A stretch of 48,291 nt of DNA from Nitrospinaceae bacterium (GTDB lineage Bacteria > Nitrospinota > Nitrospinia > Nitrospinales > VA-1): NCBI GenBank assembly GCA_029261695.1, contig JAJDAV010000042.1, forward strand, positions 1 to 48,291. The letters run 5' to 3'. The notes beneath the pieces are model-generated. The model was given only the letters and a program-made list of their open reading frames with translations, was not told where the DNA came from and did no database searches. Made by a program: the position numbers and the translations under genes. This document shows positions 28,901 to 37,757 of the stretch, piece by piece (position 1 is the first letter of the stretch; every line of letters begins with the position of its first letter).

Positions 28901-29218
28901 GGGTTTCAAATTATTGCTACCTCAGGGACTGCAAACCATCTAAAGGCAAATGGAGTCACCGCAGAAACTATTAATAAGGTCAAGGAGGGTTCACCTCATT
29001 GCGTTGAGGCGATTGAAACCGGGGAAATTGATTTAGTAATCAATACCACTTTTGGGGAACAGGCTATTGAAGATTCTTTTTCTTTACGTAGAAGTTCTTT
29101 AAATCAAAATCTTCCCTACTGCACAACCATTGCTGGAGCTTCTGCCCTTTTGGGAGCCTTGAAAGCTCTTAAAGAGGAAGATTTAGGTATCACAGCTATC
29201 CAAGAATATAATACGTAA
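25982..29218 (+). CDS. carB: Carbamoyl-phosphate synthase large subunit
   Basis: This 1078-aa protein makes carbamoyl phosphate from ammonia, bicarbonate and two ATP. It shows the internal duplication of CarB. The first ATP-grasp half begins [22 protein letters not shown] and contains [11 protein letters not shown]. The second half begins [21 protein letters not shown] and contains [12 protein letters not shown]. An oligomerisation region lies between them, and a C-terminal methylglyoxal-synthase-like allosteric domain with [13 protein letters not shown] follows. The length is normal. It ends the pyr operon; its stop is five bases from the convergent gene's stop. Confidence 0.97.
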   Translation: MPKRTDIKKILLIGSGPIVIGQACEFDYSGTQACKSLKEEGYEVILVNSNPATIMTDPEFADRTYIEPVTPEVVEKIIIRDRPDALLPTMGGQTALNTALAVAEKGILDKYNVKLIGAKVESIKKAEDRNLFKEAMIRIGQKVPPSGQAVTMQEAWDIVKETGFPAIIRPSFTLGGTGGSIAYSKDEFVPLVEHALKSSPIHQVLIEKSLLGWKEYELEVMRDLNDNVVIICSIENFDPMGVHTGDSITVAPAQTLTDKEYQIMRNAAIDIIREIGVDTGGSNIQFATDPETGDMIVIEMNPRVSRSSALASKATGFPIAKIAAKLAVGYSLDEIKNDITRVTPASFEPTLDYCVVKIPRFTFEKFQQAEPILTTQMKSVGEVMSIGRTFKEALQKSIRSMEIGNYGFEENFLFKLNNVGLSEQKQKEKLLAALTIPFSDRLWHVAAALRRGIKIEEINQITGIDPWFLDNLLSIIEFESELKNLGSIDLVTKETLLKSKQFGFSDIYLAGILNCTEKEILQKREHFNIFPSYKRVDTCGAEFEAFTPYLYSTYEDECESNPTSKKKIIILGGGPNRIGQGIEFDYCCVHASFALKEDGFETIMVNCNPETVSTDYDTSDRLYFEPVTLEDVLNIIRIEKPTGIIVQLGGQTPLKLALSLLEAGAPIIGTSPEDIDRAENRELFKAVLEKLGLKQPVNGTVVSYSEAKEIAASIGYPVVVRPSYVLGGRAMEIVYNQNRLEYYMQHAVKASPEHPVLVDDFLEDAIEIDVDAISDGTDVVIGGVMEHIEEAGIHSGDSACSLPAFSLPSETIEEIKNQTRALAKELKVIGLINIQFAVQNGEIFIIEVNPRASRTIPFVSKSIGVPLAKIAARVMAGKTLKEIGFVKEIKPVHISVKESVFPFNKFSDVDILLGPEMKSTGEVMGIDKNFGRAFAKSQLATGVKLPLQGSAFISVKDSDKQKAIVIAKDLHELGFQIIATSGTANHLKANGVTAETINKVKEGSPHCVEAIETGEIDLVINTTFGEQAIEDSFSLRRSSLNQNLPYCTTIAGASALLGALKALKEEDLGITAIQEYNT

Positions 29219-29223
29219 TCGAT

Positions 29224-30525
29224 TTAGGGCACAGATTTTATCCCATTAAAATCCCACCAAGGAATTTGCTCCTGCCTTGCAGACAAATTACTACCCCCTC
29301 TTGACTGTTGCTTCGAGATCCCAAAACTTTTAAAAGAACGAATCAAATTCCCTGGCATGAAATCTTTACCAATAATTGTTACGGCCTTTGAATGTCCAAG
29401 CATACTTTCCATAATTTGAATGACCCCCATTTTCACATAAATATCCCCTAAATCGTTTGCGGTAAAAGGATCATTCAACCCTAAACTCATAGAGAACACG
29501 CGAAATCTATCACCCACTTCGACACCATTTTGTTTGCCAATATTTAGTAGAACATCTTCGTTATTAACAGCTATGATTTCCCCTTCAAGTGGATTAAGTA
29601 AAATTTTATCCTTAACAAAGGCTGTCATCTGCGGGATCAAGAATGACAATGCCAGGTCCATTGAGCTGGATTCTTTAAATTTATCCTTCTCAGGTTTAAG
29701 CTGATTTTCAATTGAAAACGGACGTCTACCCGAGTTGGAATAAGCTCTGAAATTTTCTTCATAAACTACCCTTCCCGTTTTATTCTGAATCAGTTGAAGG
29801 TTCACTGCTAATTCAGCATTTTCAGCAATAAGTTTCATTTCCTTATCAACAGCTACAGATTTACTGCTACCCGGATTAAACTTTATAACCTTCCCCCTAA
29901 TCTTAAAAAGAGTTGCTTGTTTAGAGGGTGTACCCAATCTAATGGGCCATGGGATAGGGTCCTGCATCACAGAATCTTTAGAATCCATTTTCCTCATTTT
30001 TCCCATCAGGCCATCGGACGAGTCCTGGATAGTAATTAAATTACCATTAAAACCTTTATCTAGATGGTGAATAGCAGGTGCGATATCCATTTGATATTCG
30101 GAGCTAGCAGGTGAAACATTAGGATTTTTAAAAGAAGGTTTATTGATTGGATAATCACCATAAATTTCAGACGAGACTTTTGGGTTTCCCATATTTAAGG
30201 ATTGTTTCTTAATAAATGGATTCTGCATACTATTTGAACGATTCATATGTTTCTCGCTTTTCATTTTCATGCTTTTAGGAGATGATTCCATCCCCATAGA
30301 GCTTTCCATTTTGTGAGGGATCATATGAAATAAATTACTATCAATTAATTGCCTTTTGAGATTGTCAGAAAGGAGTTTTCCTGGATTATAAGATTTATTC
30401 CAATTTTGTGGATTTTCAAATTCAGTAACCACAATTTTGTGTTTGTAAGTGGCCAAAGCCTGGCCTTCAAATAGGAAGAAAATGAGAGATATTAGAAACA
30501 GTTTAAATGAAATTTTATGGGTCAT
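29224..30525 (-). CDS. CsgG/FlgT-like periplasmic protein with Met-rich insert
   Basis: This 433-aa exported protein has a signal peptide (residues 1-25, cleavage near ALA). A CsgG-like start (KIVVTEFENP...LSDNLKRQLIDSNLFHMI) is split by a low-complexity insert. The domain resumes with FKIRGKVIKF, NLQLIQNKTGRVVYEENF and FVKDKILLNPLEGEII. The C-terminus (EIIAVNNEDVLLNIGKQNGVEVGDRFRVFS) resembles the FlgT C-terminal domain. The insert holds nine Met within residues 68-112, including MESSMGME and MKMKSEKHM, and further Met at GLMGKMRKM. Such Met/His clusters can bind Cu(I) or Ag(I), but that is inference. A FlgT-like envelope or flagellar role is also possible. It converges on carB. Confidence 0.6.
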   Translation of the reverse strand: MTHKISFKLFLISLIFFLFEGQALATYKHKIVVTEFENPQNWNKSYNPGKLLSDNLKRQLIDSNLFHMIPHKMESSMGMESSPKSMKMKSEKHMNRSNSMQNPFIKKQSLNMGNPKVSSEIYGDYPINKPSFKNPNVSPASSEYQMDIAPAIHHLDKGFNGNLITIQDSSDGLMGKMRKMDSKDSVMQDPIPWPIRLGTPSKQATLFKIRGKVIKFNPGSSKSVAVDKEMKLIAENAELAVNLQLIQNKTGRVVYEENFRAYSNSGRRPFSIENQLKPEKDKFKESSSMDLALSFLIPQMTAFVKDKILLNPLEGEIIAVNNEDVLLNIGKQNGVEVGDRFRVFSMSLGLNDPFTANDLGDIYVKMGVIQIMESMLGHSKAVTIIGKDFMPGNLIRSFKSFGISKQQSRGGSNLSARQEQIPWWDFNGIKSVP

Positions 30526-30678
30526 GGATTTTCGAAAAAATATTATAAATAGTTACTAGTCATATCGACATAAATGTGAGAATCTTCAAGGAAATTTAGG
30601 CATAAATATCTAATAACCTCTTCTATTTATTGGCCAGATAACTTGACCGGACCGGCTTCAACAAGTACAATTCACCGG

Positions 30679-31407
30679 ATGAAAAAAATTACCCTTATTA
30701 CCTCCCTATTTTTGCTTCTTTTAGTGAATATTTCTTCTGCCGCTGAAAGCGATATGGTCCTTATAAAATCTGGCTGTTTTATGATGGGAACCAATGCAGA
30801 TGGCATTTATGAGGATGACGATGACAATTCACGTGAAAAACCCGCACACAAGGTTTGTCTGGACAAGTTTTATTTAGATAAATATGAGGTGTCTCAAAAA
30901 AAGTGGGACGCAGTAATGAATTTCAATCGATCCGTTTTCCGGCATCCTGATCAACCCATTACCCACATAGATTGGCGTGAGGCTAGATCCTATTGCAAAA
31001 AAGTAGGAAAACGTCTGCCAACTGAAGCGGAATGGGAATATGCAGCAAGAGCTGGCAGCCAAACAAGATTTCCTTGGGGAGATGAAATAGATGACGATCG
31101 AATTTGGTATACAGGCAATGCTCCTCGTCAGGTCCCACAAATTGGCAAAAAAAGCCCAAATGCATGGGGACTGCACGATATGATGGGGAATGTTTGGGAG
31201 TGGGTAGAAGATTGGTTCTCCCACGAATATTATAAAAAAAGTCCCCTCAAAAACCCAAAAGGTCCTGTCAGGCAAAGTTTCCGGGTCATACGAGGTGGTT
31301 CATGGATGATAGATGAACAATATTTACGAGTGACCCTTCGCCATAAAGGCATGTCTGACCCTACAGAGTCTTATTGGGTAGGAGTTCGGTGTGCAAAATC
31401 TCCTTAG
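30679..31407 (+). CDS. Secreted SUMF1 / formylglycine-generating-enzyme-fold protein
   Basis: This 242-aa protein has a signal peptide (MKKITLITSLFLLLLVNISSA) and then a complete FGE-sulfatase domain: IKSGCFMMG, DKYEVSQKKWDAVM, ITHIDWREARSYCKKVGKRLPTEAEWEYAAR, FPWGDE, GLHDMMGNVWEWVEDW and VIRGGSWM. The two active-site cysteines of true formylglycine-generating enzymes, expected after RGGSW, are absent, so it is probably a non-enzymatic or differently acting relative. ATG 30679 is chosen because the signal peptide starts there; the TTG at 30643 is rejected. It is divergent from the CsgG-like gene and precedes nth. Confidence 0.85.
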   Translation: MKKITLITSLFLLLLVNISSAAESDMVLIKSGCFMMGTNADGIYEDDDDNSREKPAHKVCLDKFYLDKYEVSQKKWDAVMNFNRSVFRHPDQPITHIDWREARSYCKKVGKRLPTEAEWEYAARAGSQTRFPWGDEIDDDRIWYTGNAPRQVPQIGKKSPNAWGLHDMMGNVWEWVEDWFSHEYYKKSPLKNPKGPVRQSFRVIRGGSWMIDEQYLRVTLRHKGMSDPTESYWVGVRCAKSP

Positions 31408-31428
31408 CACCTTAACAACAAAAATATC

Positions 31429-32061
31429 TTGGATAGCAAAACTGTAAACAAGCTATACAACAAACTTTCCAAAAACCTGAAAGACCCAAAATCAGAACTG
31501 GACTTCAAAAATCATTTTGAGTTACTCATAGCTGTTATATTGAGCGCTCAGTCCACAGATAAAACGGTAAATACAGTTACCACCATACTATTCGATAACA
31601 CCCCTACCCCAGAAAAATTACTACTATTGGGAGAAAAAAAACTCCTACAAATAATTAGACCCGTGGGTCTATCTCCCACAAAGGCTAAAAATATTATTGC
31701 CACATGCAAAATATTACTCGAAAAACACCAAGGCCAAGTTCCCCAAAACAGAGAGGCATTGGAAGCGTTGCCTGGAGTAGGCAGGAAAACAGCAAATGTT
31801 GTTTTAAATGAAGCTTTTGGCGAGCCCACGATCGCAGTTGATACTCACGTCTTTAGAGTGGCAAATCGAACGGGATTAGCTATAGGAAAAAACGTTCTTG
31901 ATACAGAAAAAGAATTGCTTCGTGTTACGCCTAAAAAATGGGCCGGTAATGCCCATCACTATTTAATTCTTCACGGGCGTTATGTATGCAAAGCCAAGAG
32001 ATTTGATTGCAAACAATGTGTCATTATCAATGAATGTGAATTTTCAAATAAGAATATATAA
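31429..32061 (+). CDS. nth: Endonuclease III
   Basis: This 210-aa DNA glycosylase/AP lyase removes oxidised pyrimidines. The helix-hairpin-helix LPGVGRKTANVVL is followed by AVDTHVFRVANR with the catalytic Asp; the catalytic Lys is in the GRKT segment. The C-terminus binds a [4Fe-4S] cluster through C-x6-C-x2-C-x5-C (from CKAKRFDCKQC). The length matches E. coli Nth. TTG at 31429 is the apparent start, with no strong ribosome-binding site. It lies 21 bases after the SUMF1-like gene and two bases before the next gene. Confidence 0.95.
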   Translation: MDSKTVNKLYNKLSKNLKDPKSELDFKNHFELLIAVILSAQSTDKTVNTVTTILFDNTPTPEKLLLLGEKKLLQIIRPVGLSPTKAKNIIATCKILLEKHQGQVPQNREALEALPGVGRKTANVVLNEAFGEPTIAVDTHVFRVANRTGLAIGKNVLDTEKELLRVTPKKWAGNAHHYLILHGRYVCKAKRFDCKQCVIINECEFSNKNI

Positions 32062-32063
32062 CA

Positions 32064-32825
32064 TTGGCCCAACTAAAAAAAATCAATAGCTTTGATTCTA
32101 TAATTAAACGCCTTGAAAGTATTTTCCCCGAACAATCCTGCATCGAAACACTTTATGAATATCACACATCAGATGGTGACTACCCCTTATTAAAAATTAT
32201 TCTTGGGAAAGGAAACTCACGGAGGGCGCTTATTTCTGCCGGGATTCACGGCGATGAGCCAGGTGGAGTGGAAACAATCCTAAATTTTTTAAAAAATAAA
32301 GCTTACAAACCTTTTATCGATGAATGGGAATTCACTTTCTTACCTTGTATAAATCCCTATGGGTATGAATTTGAAGTCCGAGAAAATCACGAAGGTAAGG
32401 ATTTAAACAGACTTTTCAAAGTAGATGATCCTCCGATAGAGATTGTTTTTGCAAAATCAGTTTTTGACAGGGCTTTTGATTTAGCCCTTGAACTTCATGA
32501 AGACGTTGATAGTCATGGCTACTATCTCTATCAAAAAGGAATCAATGCTAAATACGATGGATACGGGCTAGAAATATTAAACTCCGTAAAAAAGATCATG
32601 CCCATAAATTTGGATAATGAAATTGACGGATCAGTTGCTCACCAAGGAGTAATAGGAAAAGATATAGATATCGCTTCTATGGATTGGTGGCCAATGGCAC
32701 TTTATGGAGCCGCAAAAGATACTAGAATTTCTCTAACTCTTGAAGCCGCTAGTAAGTTCAATATTGAAACAAGGGTTAATGCTCATTTAAATGCAATCAA
32801 GACTGCCTTGACTATATTCTTCTAA
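32064..32825 (+). CDS. M14-family / succinylglutamate desuccinylase-like zinc peptidase
   Basis: This 253-aa protein has the metallocarboxypeptidase signature: zinc ligands in the HxxE motif of GIHGDEPGG, the DLNRLF segment and a second zinc His in LELHEDVD. NPYGYEFEVREN matches the substrate-binding loop of M14 peptidases. It lacks a signal peptide, so it probably acts in the cytoplasm as a small carboxypeptidase, deacylase or AstE/AspA-like amidohydrolase. TTG at 32064 is two bases after the nth stop, suggesting coupling. The substrate is unknown. Confidence 0.8.
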   Translation: MAQLKKINSFDSIIKRLESIFPEQSCIETLYEYHTSDGDYPLLKIILGKGNSRRALISAGIHGDEPGGVETILNFLKNKAYKPFIDEWEFTFLPCINPYGYEFEVRENHEGKDLNRLFKVDDPPIEIVFAKSVFDRAFDLALELHEDVDSHGYYLYQKGINAKYDGYGLEILNSVKKIMPINLDNEIDGSVAHQGVIGKDIDIASMDWWPMALYGAAKDTRISLTLEAASKFNIETRVNAHLNAIKTALTIFF

Positions 32826-32849
32826 AGGGGGGAGATATATGGAAGGACG

Positions 32850-35228
32850 TCAGCCTGTCTTGGGAGAGATAATAGGAATTACGATAGGCTCTCCCACTGA
32901 CAAAGAATTTATATTTTTGTCAGAGTTATAGCTGCTCAGCAACCAGAGTGGGATTGTATACATATCATTGCAAATTTCCCATAAGGTTTCACCTTTTTCA
33001 ACACTACGAATAGTGAGTTTTCTAATGTCATAGTTGTTGAAAAAATCTTCCTGAATGGCCTTGTGGTATTCTTGCCTTTTTTCTTCAAATTTATCAGGGT
33101 TGGTCTTTTTAAAGCTGACTCGAAGCTCGTCGTGGACTGTAATTCCGCCTTTACCTTTTATTTTGTTTATTCTCTGCAACTCACCTACAGATAAAAGAGC
33201 CCATTCTGCATAATGGCTTAGAGTTTCATCAAAATCTACCGTTATCGTGCCTATACTCGTTTGATCCGTTGTGGAAAAGGACACTGGCATAAATGCAGGT
33301 CTATTTTTATTTAAACCATTTTTGGAGTTTGTCGCTACTTTTAGAGTTCCCTCAGATACCGCACGTTGAGGATTAATTTCTTTATTATTTGAAGACGACT
33401 TTACTACAGGAGTTTTATCGACCTTTAGTTCGAAGTTTTTAATTTTATTCTTTTTCTTCGGTGCGGCAACAGATGGACTACTCTTGGCAACTCTCAATTT
33501 TTGTCCAGGATATAGTGAGTTGGGATCCATCATTCTATTTAAACTGGCCAGATGGATAACATCGGTATCAAATCTCTTCGCAATTTTAGACAAGTTATCA
33601 TTCTTCCGCACACGATAATAATCACCCTGCAAGGAAAGACTCTTGTCTTCAAGCTTAGCCAATTTTATTGATGGACCCGATTGTGGGACTTTAATTCTTT
33701 GCCCGGGATAAAGCGAGTTAGGGTTCTTTATTTTATTGATTTCTACAAGATACCGAGCATCTGTCCTAAACCGTTTCGCAATAGTAGATAGATTGTCATT
33801 CCGCCTAACCCTGTAAGACACTAAAGAATGATTGTCTGGGGTATAGTTCGCAAGCCGGAAGGTAGGCTTTGATACTTCTTGCGATCTCCCTTTTCCCTTT
33901 GGTAATTGCAGCACCTGCCCAATATATATTCTATTTCGTCTGCCAATACTATTGTAAGCCTTTAAAGATCGAATACTTGTTCCGAATCTAAGAGCAACAC
34001 CCGAAAGCGTGTCTCCTCGTCTTACGGTGTAATACTTTGATCGTAGTTGATTGGAGTAAAGAACTCTTCGAGGGATCTTATTATATGTGGCTTGTAAATT
34101 GTCAAACTTGGATGCTGGTGCCTGAAAAATATACCCTTTTGGAATTCGCTTTTCACCATTTAAAACTGGGCGTCTCAGTGAAGGGTTTGCATCTGCTATT
34201 TCGTCTCGAGTCATACCAAAATAATTCATTGCGGTTTTTATATGTACATAATCCGGCAATTTAATAGATGCTCGACGCAGAGGTTTTTTAATATTCAGAT
34301 TTGGAAAATATTTATCTTGGTTTCTAACAACATGAAGGGCAGCAAGAAATTCCGCATAAAAATTTCGTGACGCGAAACCAAAAGTGCGGCTTTTGTATTT
34401 CTCAACAATTTTAACTATATCGCTACCGTGCCGTTTTTGCGCACGTCTCATCCCTTGTGCGCCATGATTGTAGGCTGTAATGGCTAACGGCCATGCCTTG
34501 ACAAGCTCAAAATTCCTTTTTAAAAGTTTTGCAGCAGCATATGTTGCTAGAATCGGGTCTCTTCTTTCATCCACATCGTATCCGACTCTCATAAACAATC
34601 TACCTGTCCCACGCGTGAACTGCCATATCCCGGCTGCGCCAGCACTTGAATAAGCGCCTATCTGAAAAGATGATTCAACATGAGGTAAGACACTTAATTC
34701 TTCAGGGAGATTATACTTTTTCAAAATCCGTAAAATTTCTGGCATATAGAGTCCAGATCGTTCTATCCCCTCTTTAAATCTATCCTTGAGTCCTAACTGA
34801 GCTCTAATCCGGCGAGAAGCTTTGTGAAAATCTTTTTTAACTAATTTATAAACACGAAGATCCTCGCCTTTTAATGACGATTTATTTTTTGTTTTCGCTA
34901 TCCGTCTTAAAATTCTTTTGTATTTTTCTTTTACCTTATCGAGTTTTCTTTCTTTCGCACGTCTTGACAAACGTTTGTCGCCGAGATAGACGACTTCATA
35001 GGATATTTCCAAATTGCGCATATCGTGAATGACAGCATGTCTCGTGGTGTACTCTGAATATATTTTTCTCCAAAATTCAACCTCATCAGCAAGGCCGGGA
35101 GGCGTGGTAAAATGATATTTACTTAAGGTGTGGGTTTCATAGGCAAAACTGGCATGCGCAGAGGACAAGCACATTGGTGCCAGAAACAAGGCGAAAACTA
35201 ACCCTAAACTTCTAATCGTCTTGATCAA
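32850..35228 (-). CDS. mltD: Membrane-bound lytic transglycosylase D-like with LysM repeats
   Basis: This 792-aa exported enzyme cleaves peptidoglycan. After a signal peptide (about 1-27) and a basic helical region (about 85-145) comes an SLT domain with catalytic E185 in LPHVESSFQ and the conserved GAAGIWQFT and ITAYNHGAQGM. LysM modules follow: three clear ones (about 393-440, 470-515 and 530-577, starting YTVRRGDTL, YRVRRNDNL and YRVRKNDNL) and two more divergent ones near the C-terminus (around FDETLSHYAEW and VEKGETLWEIC). E. coli MltD has two. No lipobox Cys was found at the signal cleavage site. The start is TTG at 35228. Confidence 0.9.
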   Translation of the reverse strand: MIKTIRSLGLVFALFLAPMCLSSAHASFAYETHTLSKYHFTTPPGLADEVEFWRKIYSEYTTRHAVIHDMRNLEISYEVVYLGDKRLSRRAKERKLDKVKEKYKRILRRIAKTKNKSSLKGEDLRVYKLVKKDFHKASRRIRAQLGLKDRFKEGIERSGLYMPEILRILKKYNLPEELSVLPHVESSFQIGAYSSAGAAGIWQFTRGTGRLFMRVGYDVDERRDPILATYAAAKLLKRNFELVKAWPLAITAYNHGAQGMRRAQKRHGSDIVKIVEKYKSRTFGFASRNFYAEFLAALHVVRNQDKYFPNLNIKKPLRRASIKLPDYVHIKTAMNYFGMTRDEIADANPSLRRPVLNGEKRIPKGYIFQAPASKFDNLQATYNKIPRRVLYSNQLRSKYYTVRRGDTLSGVALRFGTSIRSLKAYNSIGRRNRIYIGQVLQLPKGKGRSQEVSKPTFRLANYTPDNHSLVSYRVRRNDNLSTIAKRFRTDARYLVEINKIKNPNSLYPGQRIKVPQSGPSIKLAKLEDKSLSLQGDYYRVRKNDNLSKIAKRFDTDVIHLASLNRMMDPNSLYPGQKLRVAKSSPSVAAPKKKNKIKNFELKVDKTPVVKSSSNNKEINPQRAVSEGTLKVATNSKNGLNKNRPAFMPVSFSTTDQTSIGTITVDFDETLSHYAEWALLSVGELQRINKIKGKGGITVHDELRVSFKKTNPDKFEEKRQEYHKAIQEDFFNNYDIRKLTIRSVEKGETLWEICNDMYTIPLWLLSSYNSDKNINSLSVGEPIVIPIISPKTG

Positions 35229-35294
35229 GTTATGACTTTCTATTCAAAAATTATAAGAGATAATTTTATAGCATTTCCAATATTATAAATACGC

Positions 35295-35308
35295 ATCTAA
35301 ATTTAGAT
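35295..35308. promoter_or_regulatory. Perfect 14-base palindrome upstream of mltD
   Basis: ATCTAAATTTAGAT is a perfect 14-base palindrome 67 bases before the mltD start, in the 177-base gap between mltD and the flagellar unit. It could be an operator for a dimeric regulator. AT-rich DNA produces such palindromes by chance, so the call is weak. The same gap holds an AATTCAA/TTGAATT hairpin at 35381-35399, without a T-run. Confidence 0.25.
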
Positions 35309-35405
35309 AACATATTGTTTTCTAAGGATATCAGAGGGGCATCTTTAGGTCAAGGTCAATCCAGATGATTTTCAACCGGTAATTCAATTTCTTTGAATTT
35401 TCCTT

Positions 35406-35702
35406 CTATCCAAGCTTTTGTGAGCCAGGATATTCCTTGTTTAGTTGATACACCCACGCGAGTAGTTCAGCCACCACTTTATACAGAGATTCAGGAACCT
35501 CTTGCCCCACGTCTATTTCAGAGAGAAGATTGAGTAAATCTTTATCCTCACGTATAGGAATATTATTTTCCTTAGCCATCAATATAATTTTATCAGCAAC
35601 CCACCCCTGCCCCTTTGCAGTAACCCTTGGAGCGGCATTTTTGCCTTTTTTATATTGAAGAGAAAGGGCTGATTTTTTCTTTTCGTTGTCCTTTTGACTC
35701 AT
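35406..35702 (-). CDS. FlhB C-terminal-like small flagellar protein
   Basis: This 98-aa soluble protein matches the cytoplasmic C-terminal domain of FlhB: KGKNAAPRVTAKGQGWVADKIILMAKENNIPIRED followed by LLNLLSEIDVGQEVPESLYKVVAELLAWVY. The NPTH autocleavage site of true FlhB is absent, and there are no membrane helices. Such stand-alone FlhB-like proteins (FhlX/YlqH type) occur next to fliK in several phyla and may stand in for the cleaved FlhB fragment during export switching. The ATG overlaps the stop of the FliK-like gene by four bases. Confidence 0.88.
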   Translation of the reverse strand: MSQKDNEKKKSALSLQYKKGKNAAPRVTAKGQGWVADKIILMAKENNIPIREDKDLLNLLSEIDVGQEVPESLYKVVAELLAWVYQLNKEYPGSQKLG

Positions 35703-37198
35703 GTCTTAATACTTAACAGTGATGTGTTCTGGCTTACAAGTAATTCGATCAAATTATCTTTTATCGGGGTCACATTTTCTTTGGTGCAACATTCAACTGA
35801 GGTGGTCATATCTTTCTTTTTCATTTCCTGCTCAAACTCAGTTGCGCTTTTTCGAATATAATCAGCTATATCATCCTTCTCCACCTCCATGCGCACGGCT
35901 AAATTTTCTGGGTCCACCTTTGCGTTTATTTTCAAATTCCCAAGTGCTGACAGATTTAAAAAAAAGGCCAGATTATAGGAGCCTTTCTCGCCTTTTTTAC
36001 CATCCTGTTCATCATCAGAATTTTCGCGAATGAAAAGGCTAATGGTTTTATCGTTGGAGCTGAGAGGATTGGGTATTTGTATTACCAGAGGTTGATTTTC
36101 CTGCGTAGAAACACGTGATGAAAGCTGATTCAGTTCAATACTATCGGTAGAAATTTTAATTCGTTGCTGGAAATCAGAAATCTGCCGGCTTTGATTTTGT
36201 TCTGGCAAATTTTTAATGGCCTTATCGGTTATCTTGACCAGGTCAAGTAATTGCCCTTTTAAGTCTTTAGCAAGTTCCAGTCGGTATTGAGTGTTTTCTG
36301 GTTGAGTTAAAGTTTGTTTCACCTTCGCTTCATAACGGACGCCAGATTTATCAACTTGTTCTTCTATTTCGGTTCCCTTGGGAAGGACACCCGACTTAGG
36401 AGTCAAAATTTGTAATGTCTCTCGTAACCTTTCAATAAGCTCTGGCTTTATGCCCAACTCCTTCAATACGGGGGAACCCAGAATATCTCTAGTCAATTCG
36501 CCAACCAGCTTACCCAAAGGTGTACGCGCTGGAAGATAAGGTTTTATTAGATCCAACTCCACCCCTCCCAGTTTCTCTGGGGGATCAAGCAAAACCGGTG
36601 TAAAACCATTTTCAACTTTTTGAAATTGTATGCGGACGTTTGCACCAGGACGATATAAAGCTGCGGTGTCCGTTTTGACCAAAAACTCGTGCCCTTTAAA
36701 ATTCACAGATAAGGTATTAGAACTATCAATACGATTGATTGTCACAGGTACAGTTTTGTCTGGAGGAAGTTTTAACTCACTAAATTTGTCAGACCTTATT
36801 ATCTCCGGTTGGACTTTCCGAGAAAGGTTGGTCGTGTAGCCTTCCTCTTGAAATTTTTGCTGTGGAGGCGGAACCAGTTTTAATACTGGAGCAGGATTTA
36901 CCTTTTCAACCTGAGCATAAATTTTTTGCCCTGGTTTAAAAGAGTTTTCAGCTTTTATACTATTTGAATCGCCTTGAACCTTGGGGCGCACATCTGGTAA
37001 TTCAGCGACAACTTTTTGGCCTGCTATTGAAACTGTAGCTTTTCCTTTGGGAAGAATTTTAATGATTTCTCCCTGCAAAATTTTTCCCGGCTGTAATTGG
37101 TTCTTTAAACCTAGAGGGATAAGAGGAGAGTTTTCCCCTGACAAAATCCTCATCACTTTAGTGACAAGATTTTCAAGTGGTATCGTTGGAATAACCAA
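35699..37198 (-). CDS. fliK: FliK-like flagellar hook-length control protein
   Basis: This 499-aa protein is likely the molecular ruler for hook length. It has a Pro/Gln-rich, low-complexity middle (about 90-330) and a C-terminal domain of the FliK_C type: a hydrophobic NLAFFLNLSALGNLKINAKVD strand pair (about 395-415), then AVRMEVEKDD and helical segments. Two N-terminal segments (LQPGKILQGEIIKILPKGKATVSIAGQKVVAEL) look like small beta-barrels. The start is TTG at 37198 with AAGGGA upstream. Synteny with FlhB-like and FliL genes supports the call; sequence alone is weaker because FliK diverges quickly. Confidence 0.75.
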   Translation of the reverse strand: MVIPTIPLENLVTKVMRILSGENSPLIPLGLKNQLQPGKILQGEIIKILPKGKATVSIAGQKVVAELPDVRPKVQGDSNSIKAENSFKPGQKIYAQVEKVNPAPVLKLVPPPQQKFQEEGYTTNLSRKVQPEIIRSDKFSELKLPPDKTVPVTINRIDSSNTLSVNFKGHEFLVKTDTAALYRPGANVRIQFQKVENGFTPVLLDPPEKLGGVELDLIKPYLPARTPLGKLVGELTRDILGSPVLKELGIKPELIERLRETLQILTPKSGVLPKGTEIEEQVDKSGVRYEAKVKQTLTQPENTQYRLELAKDLKGQLLDLVKITDKAIKNLPEQNQSRQISDFQQRIKISTDSIELNQLSSRVSTQENQPLVIQIPNPLSSNDKTISLFIRENSDDEQDGKKGEKGSYNLAFFLNLSALGNLKINAKVDPENLAVRMEVEKDDIADYIRKSATEFEQEMKKKDMTTSVECCTKENVTPIKDNLIELLVSQNTSLLSIKT

Positions 37199-37364
37199 GG
37201 AAATCCCTTCGGCAAAAATTCAGTTTAGGAATTGGATTAAGGTAATAGAAGCTTAACGGCATTGCCCTAATTTAATGCTTATCGGCAAAATAGCATGAGC
37301 CATGAAGGCTCTTTGCCCTATTTTCATCTATAAAATGGATGGTTAGTTAGAGAGATAGTTCTTT

Positions 37365-37694
37365 TCAGGCTCGAATATTGATTTTGCCCCCATGGTTGCC
37401 TTCGAGAGGCTCACTTTCCTCAGGGGCTATAATTTCTTCATCAGAATCAGTTTTTTTCTTTTTCAATACTCGCACCCGTTTTTTTTGACCTGTTTGGGGA
37501 TCTGTTTCTTCAATGAAATAAGTGTTTTCTGCTTCTTGTACAGATGTGCGTTTCATTTCATCCGTCACCTCACGCTCTTTATTTACTTGCTGCGCTGTGA
37601 CAGTGGGTAGCGATTGAATGGTTTGTTGTACTTTTTCGACATGCGTACCCATTTGCAAAACTTGCTGGGTATTAACTTGTGGAGTGGTTGGCAT
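37365..37694 (-). CDS. Small hypothetical protein in the flagellar cluster, 109 aa
   Basis: I do not recognise a family. The protein is hydrophilic: a Gln/Val/Thr-rich helical N-terminus (QQVLQMGTHVEKVQQTIQSLP), a short core EAENTYFIEETDPQTGQKKRVRVLKKKK and an acidic C-terminus. It has no signal peptide or membrane segment. It sits between fliL (63 bases upstream) and the FliK-like gene (166 bases downstream) on the same strand, which suggests a flagellar accessory role. ATG at 37694 is clear. Confidence 0.6.
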   Translation of the reverse strand: MPTTPQVNTQQVLQMGTHVEKVQQTIQSLPTVTAQQVNKEREVTDEMKRTSVQEAENTYFIEETDPQTGQKKRVRVLKKKKTDSDEEIIAPEESEPLEGNHGGKINIRA

Positions 37695-37757
37695 GATTGA
37701 TACTCGAAATTATAATTTCTTAGTAAATATAACCCGTTGCCAAACAAAATCGAGGTA

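Noticed and set aside
30643-30678. Longer start of the SUMF1-like gene at TTG 30643
   Set aside because: The signal peptide starts at ATG 30679; twelve residues before it would spoil a normal export signal.
32839-32931. 30-codon plus-strand frame with AGGGGGGAG before its ATG
   Set aside because: It lies antisense within the 3' end of mltD and encodes no recognisable protein; the purine run is probably chance.
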